Source: Candidatus Epulonipiscium sp. (lineage in GTDB: Bacteria; Bacillota_A; Clostridia; Lachnospirales; Cellulosilyticaceae). From it: 64,000 bases of DNA. Below are positions 1 to 8,677 of this stretch, piece after piece. A program made the position numbers and the translations under genes. The stretch lies in NCBI GenBank assembly GCA_012841565.1, contig DUUM01000431.1, forward strand, positions 1 through 64,000, written 5' to 3'. Position 1 is the stretch's first letter. Each line of letters begins with the position of its first letter. Below the pieces are notes generated by a model. That model ran no database searches. It was not told the DNA's origin and saw only the letters and a list, made by a program, of their open reading frames with translations.

Positions 1-81
1 AGTATTGCAAAAAAAAAAAATACATTTATAATAGGAAGTATACTATAATAATATATAAGATATAAGAAAAGGAGCGTTAAT

Positions 82-294
82 ATGGCAACTACTATAACTA
101 AAGATATGGTTATTGGAGACATCCTTCACATTGATAAAGGCTTTATTCCACTTTTAATGGGAATGGGAATGCACTGTTTAGGGTGCCCATCTTCACAAGG
201 TGAAACGATTGAAGAAGCATGTATGGTACATGGTAAGGACGCAGATGAGTTTGTAGCCGAACTAAATGCATTTCTTGCCAACCAAAACAAATAA
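82..294 (+). CDS. DUF1858 domain protein (hybrid-cluster-associated redox disulfide type)
   Basis: A 70-residue protein starting at ATG 82 behind the ribosome binding site AAGGAG. It has the layout of the DUF1858 family: a short N-terminal helix-forming segment (KDMVIGDILHID), then a Met/Gly-rich turn and a CLGC motif (Cys32, Cys35) followed by a C-terminal helix beginning ETIEEACMVHG. Family members occur alone or fused to redox proteins and are assumed to use the CxxC pair for redox or metal chemistry, but the reaction is not established. The gene stands alone and ends in a strong bidirectional terminator shared with mecA. Family assignment is firm; function is inferred only. Confidence 0.85.
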   Translation: MATTITKDMVIGDILHIDKGFIPLLMGMGMHCLGCPSSQGETIEEACMVHGKDADEFVAELNAFLANQNK

Positions 295-310
295 TTATTC
301 TTTTAACTTA

Positions 311-354
311 AATAAAACATCCCCTATCATTTATATGATAGGGGATGTTTTATT
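311..354. terminator. Bidirectional intrinsic terminator between DUF1858 gene and mecA
   Basis: A perfect 20-bp inverted repeat (311-330 with 335-354) encloses the 4-base loop TTAT. The stem starts with A-rich and ends with T-rich sequence, so it can terminate both the rightward DUF1858 transcript and the leftward mecA transcript. Confidence 0.9.
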
Positions 355-358
355 TAAT

Positions 359-1033
359 CTATAGATACGTTGTAAGGACTTCAACAGCTTTATCTTTAAT
401 TAATAAAGTACTATGCTCCATAAGGTATCTTTCTCCAAGGGACGAAGAAACGTGTTTACTACCAAATTCATCAAGAACGGATTCAAGTTGTATCTGGGTA
501 GTCTTATGCATAAAATTAGGATGAAGTACTAAAAAATAAGTATGCTCATCTTGTTTATACATGGAGTTCATACCGCAGTATATAGTATTAATTCTATGTC
601 CTGCGTCTGTCAGTTGCTCTAATGATGAAAATGAATAAATCAAAACAAGGTTTTCAGGTTGTTTTGTGTTCTTTGTAGGTGCAGATGGTTTATCTGTATG
701 TGTATCAATTTCATCATCTTGAGATTTGAAGGTCCTATGAGTAGGTCGCTCACCTAGTTCTCCAAGCTTATCATCAATTTGAGTCGGATCCTCTATTTTA
801 GTTACCACAATCATAATACTCTCTCTAGAAAGGGGAACGGCCTCAATCATGAGTGGAATATTTTCCGTTTCAAAGCCAAACTCCTCATATGCTTGTGTCA
901 TCATATCCCGAAATAGTTTTTGGGCTTTTTTGGAGCCATAGGCAAGCTCACTGATTTTAATGTCCCTAGGATTAAGATCTGAGTGACTTAGCGTAACTCT
1001 GATTTGCGTATCATTAACTTTTTCTATTCTCAT
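359..1033 (-). CDS. mecA: Adaptor protein MecA (ClpC adaptor)
   Basis: Resembles MecA/YpbH adaptors, which hand substrates (ComK in Bacillus) to the ClpCP protease. The N-terminal domain begins MRIEKVNDTQIRVTLS, typical of the family. A low-complexity linker rich in Asp, Thr and Lys (about residues 100-130) separates it from a C-terminal domain (about 130-224) that in the family binds ClpC. A GTG lies three codons upstream at 1042, but AGGATG lies too close to it and is well spaced for ATG 1033, giving 224 residues. The gene is monocistronic and converges on the DUF1858 gene. The substrate in this organism is unknown. Confidence 0.88.
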   Translation of the reverse strand: MRIEKVNDTQIRVTLSHSDLNPRDIKISELAYGSKKAQKLFRDMMTQAYEEFGFETENIPLMIEAVPLSRESIMIVVTKIEDPTQIDDKLGELGERPTHRTFKSQDDEIDTHTDKPSAPTKNTKQPENLVLIYSFSSLEQLTDAGHRINTIYCGMNSMYKQDEHTYFLVLHPNFMHKTTQIQLESVLDEFGSKHVSSSLGERYLMEHSTLLIKDKAVEVLTTYL

Positions 1034-1173
1034 ATCAATCACATCCTATCTTATTTATAAAATGAAACTTGCTATACCTATATTATAGTGCAATGAATGA
1101 TGAACTGTAAAGAGGTTAAAAAATACAGGGTCGAATAACATGGGAAAATAGTCTAATATGCAAGATAATACAT

Positions 1174-1192
1174 CTATGATATACTATCATAG
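1174..1192. repeat. 8-bp perfect inverted repeat in the 5' region of the GH18 gene
   Basis: CTATGATA-TAC-TATCATAG lies immediately upstream of, and touching, the ribosome binding site AGGGAGGG (1191-1198). It may be an operator or a small hairpin limiting translation; no protein can be assigned from the sequence. Confidence 0.45.
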
Positions 1193-1203
1193 GGAGGGAT
1201 ATT

Positions 1204-2901
1204 ATGCGAAAAAAGCCTAAACTACTACTTATTATTATAATATTTAGTATTGTAGCACTTGGTGTTTTTATAAACAAGAGATTACCAAACTTTAAAACGA
1301 TTGTTTCAGATAGTATTTTTGAAGAATTCCAAATAGGACAAACCAATGTAGTTATTGGGGAAAAACGTATTAGCTTAGAGAATCCTGTGCTAATGAAAGG
1401 AAGTCAATTGTACTTGCCCCTTGATTTTGTGAATAAGCATATTACAAGCAATATTTTTTGGGATGAAGATGAACAAATTCTAACAATTACCAATCCAAAA
1501 GAGATGATTCGCTTTAAGCCTAATAAAAGCACCTATGAGATCAACTATAAAAAACACCAAACAGATAATAAGATTATAGTACAAAATGATATTGTGTACA
1601 TACCATTTAAATTGTTGGAGGAAAAGTATAACATTATTGCAGTCTACAATAAGGAAACAGATATAATTATACTGGATGATACCACAATAGATAGATTGGT
1701 GAGTATTGTCACGCAAAGAACAGCTAAAGTTCGTATAGAACCAGATATTAAAAGTCCAATCTTAGAAACAATATACCAAGACGATGAGATTATGACCTAT
1801 GGTACAAATGAAGGGTGGACACTGGTTAGGACTCTAGGTGGCAACATTGGTTATGTTAATGAAAAGCACATTGAACACTTGAAAGAAATAAGTAAAGAGA
1901 ATCCTAAAGTATATGAACCACACCCAATAAAAAAGGAAATTAAAGAAGATATTGTAATGGTGTGGGATCAAATTGGCAAAGGATATAATGTGGATTTTAA
2001 TAGTTCTAAATATAGAGATATGCAAGGTGTCAATGTTCTTTCGCCTACGTGGCTGATATTTGAAGATACCAAAGGAAACTTAATGGACAGTGGGAACAAG
2101 TCATATGTTGAAAAAGCCCATGCACAAGGATATCAGGTATGGTCCTTAATGAGCCATAACTTCCAAAATAGTGAATGGACCCATGAAATATTAAGCAGCA
2201 CAAGTAACCGAGATAGGCTAATAGAACAACTTGTTAGCCATGTAAAAAAGTATAAAGTAGATGGCATTAATATTGATATTGAAAACCTGCAACAAAAAAC
2301 AGGACCTTATTGGATACAATTTATGAATGAATTATATCCTATAATGCGTGAGCAAGGAATATATGTATCTACAGATGTATATGTACCATCTCCGTGGACA
2401 GTACATTATAATCGAGCGGAGATTGCAAAAAGCGTAGATTATTTTGTTATAATGGCCTACGATGAGCACTGGAGTGGGTCAGAAGAGGCCGGATCAGTAG
2501 GATCATTGCCTTGGGTACAAGAAGCTATAGAAAACACATTAGAAGAAGTCCCTGAAGAGAAAATTATATTAGGGGTACCTTTTTATGCAAGGCTTTGGAG
2601 AGAAGATTTTGATGATGCGGGACAATTACAACTATCAACTAGGGCACTAGGAATGAGTGCTGTAAGGCAGGAGCTAAAAGACAACAAGGTAGTACCATTG
2701 TGGGATGAAGTCCTAGGCCAATACTACGCAGAATACGAAAAAGATGGTGGGCTGTATAAAATATGGTTGGAAGAAGAAGACTCCATGAGGGAAAGGGTAA
2801 AGTTAGTATCTCAATATAATCTAGGTGGTATTTCAGGTTGGAAATTAGGACTTGAATCACCTGAAACGTGGCAAGTTATAAGTGAGCACATAAAAAAGTA
2901 G
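1204..2901 (+). CDS. Membrane-anchored GH18 glycosidase with copper-amine-oxidase-like and SH3 domains
   Basis: A 565-residue protein likely to act on wall or spore peptidoglycan or a chitin-like glycan. An N-terminal hydrophobic segment (residues 7-23) is a signal anchor. Residues about 45-160 resemble the copper amine oxidase N-terminal-like fold common as a stalk in clostridial wall proteins. Residues about 165-225 form a bacterial SH3 domain (VRIEPDIKSPILETI through GYVNEKHIE). A GH18 barrel follows from about 245. The GH18 signature DGINIDIE is intact with acid/base Glu360, and the conserved MAYDEHW lies near 437. The gene is followed by a hairpin and then cwlD, which also acts on wall or cortex. 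GH18 proteins of this type include spore-lytic SleL/YaaH relatives, but LysM domains are absent here, so a cortex role is only possible. Confidence 0.87.
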   Translation: MRKKPKLLLIIIIFSIVALGVFINKRLPNFKTIVSDSIFEEFQIGQTNVVIGEKRISLENPVLMKGSQLYLPLDFVNKHITSNIFWDEDEQILTITNPKEMIRFKPNKSTYEINYKKHQTDNKIIVQNDIVYIPFKLLEEKYNIIAVYNKETDIIILDDTTIDRLVSIVTQRTAKVRIEPDIKSPILETIYQDDEIMTYGTNEGWTLVRTLGGNIGYVNEKHIEHLKEISKENPKVYEPHPIKKEIKEDIVMVWDQIGKGYNVDFNSSKYRDMQGVNVLSPTWLIFEDTKGNLMDSGNKSYVEKAHAQGYQVWSLMSHNFQNSEWTHEILSSTSNRDRLIEQLVSHVKKYKVDGINIDIENLQQKTGPYWIQFMNELYPIMREQGIYVSTDVYVPSPWTVHYNRAEIAKSVDYFVIMAYDEHWSGSEEAGSVGSLPWVQEAIENTLEEVPEEKIILGVPFYARLWREDFDDAGQLQLSTRALGMSAVRQELKDNKVVPLWDEVLGQYYAEYEKDGGLYKIWLEEEDSMRERVKLVSQYNLGGISGWKLGLESPETWQVISEHIKK

Positions 2902-2952
2902 CCCATATTCAAGCAAGTGAAGTAAATGTAATATAAGTTGTATAAATAATTT

Positions 2953-3002
2953 AAAGGTGTAAATAGGAGCCCTTGTAGGAAACCTAAGTTACACCTTTTT
3001 TG
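2953..3002 (+). terminator. Intrinsic terminator after GH18 gene
   Basis: AAAGGTGTAA (2953-2962) pairs with TTACACCTTT (2989-2998), with an inner TAGG/CCTA pairing, and a T run follows. Confidence 0.75.
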
Positions 3003-3069
3003 TTTTGCCCATATATGAATAATGATTAAATGAAAAGAATATAATATAATAAACTAAGGGGTGAGAGCT

Positions 3070-3774
3070 TTGGATAAAAAGAATATTAAAATATTAATGG
3101 GACTAATAGCAGGATTAATTATATCTGTGGGATATTTTCAATATGCTAATAGCGCAGTACAAACCTTTGGGCTTGCTACAGCATCTAAAACAATCATAAT
3201 TGATCCGGGGCATGGTGGATTTGACCCAGGTAAAACAGGTACAACAGGGGTTCATGAAAAAGAGATTAACTTAAACATAGCCTTAAAGTTAAGGGATTAT
3301 CTAGAGCAATCAGGTGCTTATGTTATTATGACAAGGACAGAAGATGTGGATTTAGATGGGGATGATACAAAGCAACGGAAAAAGGCAGATATGATGAATA
3401 GGTCACAAAGAGTCAATGATAGCAATGGGGATATAATGGTTAGCATCCACCAAAATTCCTTCCCTCAAGCAAAGGTAAGAGGCGGGCAGGTGTTTTTTTA
3501 TAAAGACTCAGGGAATGGGCAAGTCTTAGCTCAGCATATTCAAAAGGCTATCCAGACCCACGCAGACGAAGAGAATAAGCGTGTTGCAAAACATAATGGA
3601 GACTATTATATCTTGCGCACGACTAAGATTCCAGCAGTTATTGTAGAATGTGGATTTTTAACTAATTTAGAAGAAGAAAGAAAACTTAATACAGATCAGT
3701 ACCAAGAAAAAATGGCATGGGCCATTTACATAGGAATAATAGAATACTTTCAAGAATTAAAAAGCTACCAATAA
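3070..3774 (+). CDS. cwlD: N-acetylmuramoyl-L-alanine amidase CwlD
   Basis: An Amidase_3 zinc amidase of about 235 residues, the length of Bacillus CwlD, which removes the peptide from muramic acid so that muramic-delta-lactam can form in spore cortex. A single N-terminal membrane or signal segment (about 8-25) precedes the catalytic domain. Zinc ligands are visible: His48 in DPGHGG, Glu65 in EKEINL and His127 in SIHQNS. Catalytic Glu193 lies in VECGFLTN. A GTG at 3061 would extend the frame by three codons, but AAGGGGTGA at 3056-3064 overlaps it and is properly spaced for TTG 3070. The stop codon lies in the loop of its terminator. A cortex role fits the sporulation genes elsewhere in the window; a general autolysin is the alternative. 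Confidence 0.85.
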   Translation: MDKKNIKILMGLIAGLIISVGYFQYANSAVQTFGLATASKTIIIDPGHGGFDPGKTGTTGVHEKEINLNIALKLRDYLEQSGAYVIMTRTEDVDLDGDDTKQRKKADMMNRSQRVNDSNGDIMVSIHQNSFPQAKVRGGQVFFYKDSGNGQVLAQHIQKAIQTHADEENKRVAKHNGDYYILRTTKIPAVIVECGFLTNLEEERKLNTDQYQEKMAWAIYIGIIEYFQELKSYQ

Positions 3775-3791
3775 TAACAGGTAGCTTTTTA
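3760..3791 (+). terminator. Intrinsic terminator overlapping cwlD stop
   Basis: AAAAGCTACC (3760-3769) pairs with GGTAGCTTTT (3780-3789), and T residues follow. The cwlD stop codon lies in the loop, so terminating ribosomes may influence folding. Confidence 0.85.
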
Positions 3792-3851
3792 ATTGTTAAA
3801 AACAAACAGAATGTATGCTATAATACAATATAAAAGGAGTGTGTTAAGAGG

Positions 3852-4889
3852 ATGACAACTAATACAATCAGTGGAAACAATGGAACTCAGGTAGAGCATA
3901 TTACATTAACCAATTCAAAAGGAATGGAGGTTGAAATTTTAACACTAGGTGGCGTTATAAAGAGCATTAAAACACCTGACAAAGAGGGAAAACTTGAGAA
4001 TATTTTAATAGAATATGAAGACATTAATACGTATATAGAGACTCCCGGCTATGTAAATGCTTTAATCGGCCGCACAGCAGGAAGGATTCATAAAGCAGAA
4101 TTTACGATTAATGATATAGATTATAAAGTAGAAAAGAATGATGGTAACAACGCACTGCACGGCGGGATAAAAGCACTTCATCAAAAGATTTGGGGATTTA
4201 AAGATGTCAGTGGTGAAGATTTATCGGCCGTAGAACTGTCTTGTTTTAGTCCTGATGGGGAAGAAGGATACCCTGGGAATTTAGAAGTGAAAGTAATCTA
4301 TAGCTTAGATAATGACAACGTATTTACCATAGAGTACGAGGCAATATCAGATAAGGATACCCTCATTAACCTGACCCATCACGCATATTTTAATTTATCT
4401 GGGGATTCAAAAAGAACAATGGAAGACCAAGAACTAATGATTAATGCAGGACATGTATGCGAATTAGATGCAGAAAACATAGTGACTGGGGAGTTGCTTC
4501 CCGTAAGTGAACATACTCCTTTTGACTTTACCACTCCTAAAGCAGTGGGAAAAGATATAGGTCAGGATCACGAGCAACTAAATTGTAGACAAGGGTATGA
4601 TCATCCTTGGGTTTTAAATCAGGGGCAAGAAGCTGTAACTTTATATGATGCCATATCAGGAAGACACATGGAGATATCAACGGATCAAAAGACAGTTGTT
4701 GTCTATACAATGAATTCAGGTCATCCATTTAAATTTACCAATGGTAAAGAAAATATAATGCGTTATGGGATAACGTTTGAAACTCAAAATTATCCTATAG
4801 GTCATAACCAATGCTTTAAAAATGATAATGTAATTTTAGCAAATGAAAAATATACACAAAAAACGTCATTTAAGTTTAGTACCAAGTAA
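3852..4889 (+). CDS. galM: Aldose 1-epimerase (galactose mutarotase)
   Basis: A 345-residue cytoplasmic enzyme interconverting alpha and beta anomers of galactose and glucose. Family motifs are in order: GRTAGRI (about 73-79), NNALHGG with substrate-binding His103, THHAYFNL with catalytic His177, GYDHPW with Asp250, and FETQNYP with catalytic base Glu310. Length is normal for GalM. The RBS AAAAGGAGTG precedes ATG 3852. It stands alone, 8 bp from the convergent MocR-type gene, with no other Leloir-pathway gene nearby, so general sugar mutarotation is the safest role. Confidence 0.92.
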   Translation: MTTNTISGNNGTQVEHITLTNSKGMEVEILTLGGVIKSIKTPDKEGKLENILIEYEDINTYIETPGYVNALIGRTAGRIHKAEFTINDIDYKVEKNDGNNALHGGIKALHQKIWGFKDVSGEDLSAVELSCFSPDGEEGYPGNLEVKVIYSLDNDNVFTIEYEAISDKDTLINLTHHAYFNLSGDSKRTMEDQELMINAGHVCELDAENIVTGELLPVSEHTPFDFTTPKAVGKDIGQDHEQLNCRQGYDHPWVLNQGQEAVTLYDAISGRHMEISTDQKTVVVYTMNSGHPFKFTNGKENIMRYGITFETQNYPIGHNQCFKNDNVILANEKYTQKTSFKFSTK

Positions 4890-4897
4890 GAGATAAT

Positions 4898-6271
4898 TTA
4901 AATAAGTGATTGAGATAAAATAAAACCCATTACCTTGATTCCTCTTTCGATTTGCGCCATGCTCGTTCGAGCAATACTAAGGCGCATACAAGGGGGATTA
5001 GTTTTATGTGTAAAAAACAATGTGCCAGGGCTTACTAATATATGATGAGCAATAAGTGCGTCACACAAATCATCCAGAGTTATATGTGGTGTTTCTAAAG
5101 TAAGCCATATATAAATGCCTCCAAATTTGGAAGTATAAGAAATATAAGAAGAGAGGTGTAAATCAATAAGATAACACACTGTTAAATACTTTTCGTTGTA
5201 GTGTTTCATAAGATGTTGTTTGTGAACTTGCCATATATGCGTATGTAAAAAAGTATAAAAAATAGAATCTGTAAAATTATAGGGATGGGACTTTGTATTT
5301 ATATTGGATAAAGCGTTAGGGAGGACAACAAAAGAATAATGAAGATTTGGCAAATATAGTTGACTAAAATATTTTATATAAATAACGTTCTTATCCGAGG
5401 TTTGAAAGTAAAGTGGTACATAGCTTGAATCTTTTAGCAACAGGTCACTAAAGATATCAGTTTCTATAACATAAACATTATAGGCCTTAGCTAAGGTTAA
5501 AAGGTGTTGTTTACGTTGCTTTGAATAACATATGCCTGTAGGATTTTGTAAACAAGGCATAACATAGACATATTGGATTTTACCTGTTTTCAGGTGACAC
5601 TCTAGCACTTCCATATTCATGCCATCTTGATCAAGAGGAACTTCAAAAGGTTCAAAACCATACTCTTTAAAGATGGATAGATCCATAGAGGGACTTTCTA
5701 CACAAATCCCAGGCCTATTTGTAAACTTAGGAAGTGATTGAATTAATTGAGATATACTTTGAATGATACGAATTTGTTTAGGAGTGGCCTGGATTAATTG
5801 AGTTTTAAAGTAGTTACATATTTCTTCTAACAAACGTTGAGACTGTGTGCCGTCGTAATCATAGAAAGCATCCCATTGTTGATTTGAAAGTACTCCTAGG
5901 ACTACTTCTTCCAAAGCCGCGATAGGAAAACAATCATCGGGCAAAGATATAGATGAAAAATTTATGCAGTCTTTATGAGCAAGAAAAAAAGGCTCTAGGG
6001 TAGGCGTGTTAAGTGAGGGTAGGTTAGGAGGTGGAGATACATAAGTGCCGCGTCCTGTTTGGCCATAGGCAAGGCCTCTTTGCTCTAGAAGGTTATAGGC
6101 AGACACGACAGTATCACGGTTAATCTTAAGCTCTCTAGCCAATGAGCGAATTGAGGGGAGTTTAGTTCCTGAAGGTAGTTGACCCGTTTCTATTAATTGG
6201 GATAAGCCATTGGCAAGTTGTAAGTAAAGTGGTGAAGGTGAAGATTTGGCAAGTTGTATGGTATTAAACAT
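4898..6271 (-). CDS. MocR-type GntR/aminotransferase-like regulator with altered PLP lysine
   Basis: A 457-residue protein. Residues about 12-78 form a GntR winged helix (LPSGTKLPSIRSLARELKIN, then RDTVVSAYNLLEQRG). Residues about 100-457 form a class I aminotransferase-like domain. Cofactor-site elements are present: LQNPTG (241-246), Asp272 in VIETDIF and Arg in MRLSIAR. The Schiff-base position is unusual. MocR proteins normally read FSK-x4-LRxGY, whereas here it is FSQ (Gln304, codon CAA, plus-strand 5360-5362) followed by LPNLHYSF. The protein may therefore bind PLP or a ligand non-covalently, or not at all, and act purely as a regulator. It converges on galM and diverges from the deacetylase gene; the target is unknown. 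Confidence 0.85.
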   Translation of the reverse strand: MFNTIQLAKSSPSPLYLQLANGLSQLIETGQLPSGTKLPSIRSLARELKINRDTVVSAYNLLEQRGLAYGQTGRGTYVSPPPNLPSLNTPTLEPFFLAHKDCINFSSISLPDDCFPIAALEEVVLGVLSNQQWDAFYDYDGTQSQRLLEEICNYFKTQLIQATPKQIRIIQSISQLIQSLPKFTNRPGICVESPSMDLSIFKEYGFEPFEVPLDQDGMNMEVLECHLKTGKIQYVYVMPCLQNPTGICYSKQRKQHLLTLAKAYNVYVIETDIFSDLLLKDSSYVPLYFQTSDKNVIYIKYFSQLYLPNLHYSFVVLPNALSNINTKSHPYNFTDSIFYTFLHTHIWQVHKQHLMKHYNEKYLTVCYLIDLHLSSYISYTSKFGGIYIWLTLETPHITLDDLCDALIAHHILVSPGTLFFTHKTNPPCMRLSIARTSMAQIERGIKVMGFILSQSLI

Positions 6272-6384
6272 AAGTTCCTCCTTTAACTTGGTTGTGGGTG
6301 TTATATATATATTCAGTTAGGAGAGAAATTAGATATGAATGAGAGAAATGCAATGCAAATATAACTGGGGAAGGAGGGGGAATA

Positions 6385-7581
6385 GTGAGCAGGAAGAAAG
6401 TATTTGTGGTAGTGGGGAATTTAATAATATTGATGATGCTAGTGGTTGTACGGCACAAGTTGGGTATTGTTCCAATTCATTCTGCAATAGCTGGACATGA
6501 AAAGATTGATGTGGAAATACGGATTAAGAATGGCCAATCTAATGGGGAGTATGATAGGTTGATGGGGGAGTCGGTTGTTTCAGGGGAAGTGGATATGAGT
6601 ATAGAGCTTCCAATTGGTAGTGATGACTATACTTATATTGAATATAAAATAAATGGTTTTAATTATGTGACGGGTTATTCACCGTCTTATGGTGTGACAA
6701 TAGATACGACTGCGTTACCAGATGGATGGAATCAACTTTTGGTGGTTGGATACAACGAGGATGGTAAAGAGAGCGTTAAAATCCAAGGGGTAAAGCAAGT
6801 GATTTTTAAAGTTGAGAATAGTCTAGGGAAAAAGGTTAGGGCATCTAGGCAGGGCAAAGGATATGCTGTAGGAGAAAAGTCATCCTATAAAAGAAATTAT
6901 ATTCCAGTGCTAATGTATCATGATTTCCAAGGAAATATTACCAAGGAGCAGGAGAGCGCAATTGTTCACCCAGAGCTATTTGAAGGACACTTAAAGGTGC
7001 TAGTAGAAAATGATTATACGCCTATTAACTTTAAGGACCTATACTTATATATGAAAGGGCAAGGGGGGCTACCGTCCAAACCAGTTATTATAACCGCAGA
7101 TGATGGATACCTAAGTACCTATGAAACGGCATTTCCAATCCTAAAGAAATATAACATACCGGCAACATTTTTTGTTACCACAAGATATGTAGGGGTAGAA
7201 ACATCATCTCCCCATTTCACATGGGAGCAGGCACGAGAGATGGAAGAGAGTGGCCTTATAGATATACAAAGCCACACTCATGGACATTTGCTTCTAAACA
7301 CACTACCCGATGATGAGATGAGATACCAAATAGGGGTGTCATTTAGTTTAATTGAACAAAATCTAGGAGAACGGGATGTAAAAGTACTAGCCTACCCTCA
7401 GTTTTATAATAATAACCATACTAGAAAAATACTTGTTGAAGAGGGTGTGGATTTGCAAATAACAAGGCTAGGTAAATGGTATAAAGCTACCACAGAGCCA
7501 ACTAGTATTCAGCGTATTCACGTAGCTAATTATACAAGTCCGGAAGATTTGCTTGAAGAAATAAATAAGCTGGCGCGATAA
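6385..7581 (+). CDS. Membrane-anchored polysaccharide deacetylase (NodB/CE4 family)
   Basis: A 398-residue protein with GTG start 6385 behind AAGGAGGGGG. An N-terminal hydrophobic stretch (6-22) anchors or exports it. Residues about 35-145 look like an Ig-like beta domain. The NodB domain follows: VLMYHDF (175-181), TADDGY with Asp239/Asp240 (motif 1), SHTHGH with His297 and His301 (motif 2) and the AYP segment. The metal-binding Asp-His-His triad is intact, so it is probably an active zinc-dependent de-N-acetylase of peptidoglycan or an exopolysaccharide. The substrate cannot be told. It is divergent from the MocR-type gene across about 110 bp, a plausible target of that regulator. Confidence 0.87.
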   Translation: MSRKKVFVVVGNLIILMMLVVVRHKLGIVPIHSAIAGHEKIDVEIRIKNGQSNGEYDRLMGESVVSGEVDMSIELPIGSDDYTYIEYKINGFNYVTGYSPSYGVTIDTTALPDGWNQLLVVGYNEDGKESVKIQGVKQVIFKVENSLGKKVRASRQGKGYAVGEKSSYKRNYIPVLMYHDFQGNITKEQESAIVHPELFEGHLKVLVENDYTPINFKDLYLYMKGQGGLPSKPVIITADDGYLSTYETAFPILKKYNIPATFFVTTRYVGVETSSPHFTWEQAREMEESGLIDIQSHTHGHLLLNTLPDDEMRYQIGVSFSLIEQNLGERDVKVLAYPQFYNNNHTRKILVEEGVDLQITRLGKWYKATTEPTSIQRIHVANYTSPEDLLEEINKLAR

Positions 7582-7584
7582 AAT

Positions 7585-7660
7585 ATAAGGGCAGCTGTTG
7601 AGGCATAATCTGTGGCATATTTGTTTCCTACCTAATGCGGCGATGCCCTTATCTAATGCG
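7585..7660. repeat. Long inverted repeat and direct CTAATGCG repeat between convergent genes
   Basis: ATAAGGGCA (7585-7593) is complementary to TGCCCTTAT (7644-7652). CTAATGCG occurs at 7632-7639 and 7653-7660, 21 bp apart. It lies between the convergent deacetylase and dnaI genes, so it may act as a weak terminator or be a remnant of an intergenic repeat. Confidence 0.4.
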
Positions 7661-7671
7661 ACATCCCAATC

Positions 7672-8670
7672 TCACGTCCTATATTTTTTAATAATACGAA
7701 TATCTTGCCCAAACACCGGCAAAACTTCATAGCTTCCCAAAATCCTAGAAACAATCCTATCCGAGTATTGTTCTTTAAGCTCTTCAAGTGATAGATTTGT
7801 AGAAATCATAGTAGCCTTTCGGTTAAGAACCCTAGTATTGATTGTGTTAAACAACTCAGGTCCTGTAAAGGATGTTATAAACTCTGTTCCTAGGTCATCA
7901 ATAATTAACAGTTCAACAGTGAGTAAGGTATCCAACATTTCCTTTGAGAATTCCTCCATATCTTCCCTATGGAAACGAGCTGTTTCAAAAAGTTGAAATA
8001 GCTGGACAGCAGGTAAATAGAGGACTGTCTTACCTTGATCTAATAGATCTTTAGCAATACAGTTACATAAAAAGGTTTTACCTAGGCCGGTGTTTCCATG
8101 GAATAATATATTTTGAAAAGAACTATTGAAGTTATGAACAAAATGAACACAAAAGCGATATAAGTTTTGCATGTTTTCATGTGGGGAACGCCCAAATTTT
8201 TTATCGACTTCTTTGGCGTAATACTCAAAATCAAAAGTGTCAAAGTTTTCATACTCTAAAATGTGTTTTAGATTAGATTGTTCGTAGGCTACGTTAATCA
8301 GTGATTGATGTAGACAGGTACACTGCTCTGTGCCCAGATACCCAGTGTCATTACACTTGTTACAGTCGAATTGTAACTCTAAATAATCTGCAGGATAATT
8401 GTTGCTTATTAGAAGTTCTTGTTTTTCTTTTAGAAGAGCCTGATTTTCTTCTTGAAATTCAACAATTAGCTCAGAAGTATTGGCATTAGGATCGAATGCA
8501 GTTTTTGCTAGCTTGATCCCAATCAAAGACATTTTATCATCAATTTGAGCAATACGAGGTATAGTGGCATGTATGTGTTCTTGTCTGCGAGCTTGCTCTT
8601 TAGTAGACTCTAACCTTTTCGTATCATATATTCTAATTAGCTGTTTGTATTGTTGCTTCTTGGATATCAT
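7672..8670 (-). CDS. dnaI: Primosomal helicase loader DnaI/DnaC-type ATPase
   Basis: A 332-residue AAA+ helicase-loader protein. An N-terminal helical region (1-95) precedes a Cys cluster (Cys103, Cys106, Cys117, Cys119), the zinc-binding module of DnaI-like loaders. Walker A is GNTGLGKT (192-199) and Walker B is LLIIDDLG (Asp258, Asp259); the C-terminus has the sensor and Arg-finger region (STNLSLEEL, then SDRIVSRIL). It is expected to load the replicative helicase with DnaA and DnaD. It starts 7 bp downstream of dnaD and forms an operon with it. IstB-type transposition ATPases are similar, but the dnaD partner and zinc module favour the replication role. Confidence 0.88.
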   Translation of the reverse strand: MISKKQQYKQLIRIYDTKRLESTKEQARRQEHIHATIPRIAQIDDKMSLIGIKLAKTAFDPNANTSELIVEFQEENQALLKEKQELLISNNYPADYLELQFDCNKCNDTGYLGTEQCTCLHQSLINVAYEQSNLKHILEYENFDTFDFEYYAKEVDKKFGRSPHENMQNLYRFCVHFVHNFNSSFQNILFHGNTGLGKTFLCNCIAKDLLDQGKTVLYLPAVQLFQLFETARFHREDMEEFSKEMLDTLLTVELLIIDDLGTEFITSFTGPELFNTINTRVLNRKATMISTNLSLEELKEQYSDRIVSRILGSYEVLPVFGQDIRIIKKYRT

Positions 8671-8677
8671 ATATTAT

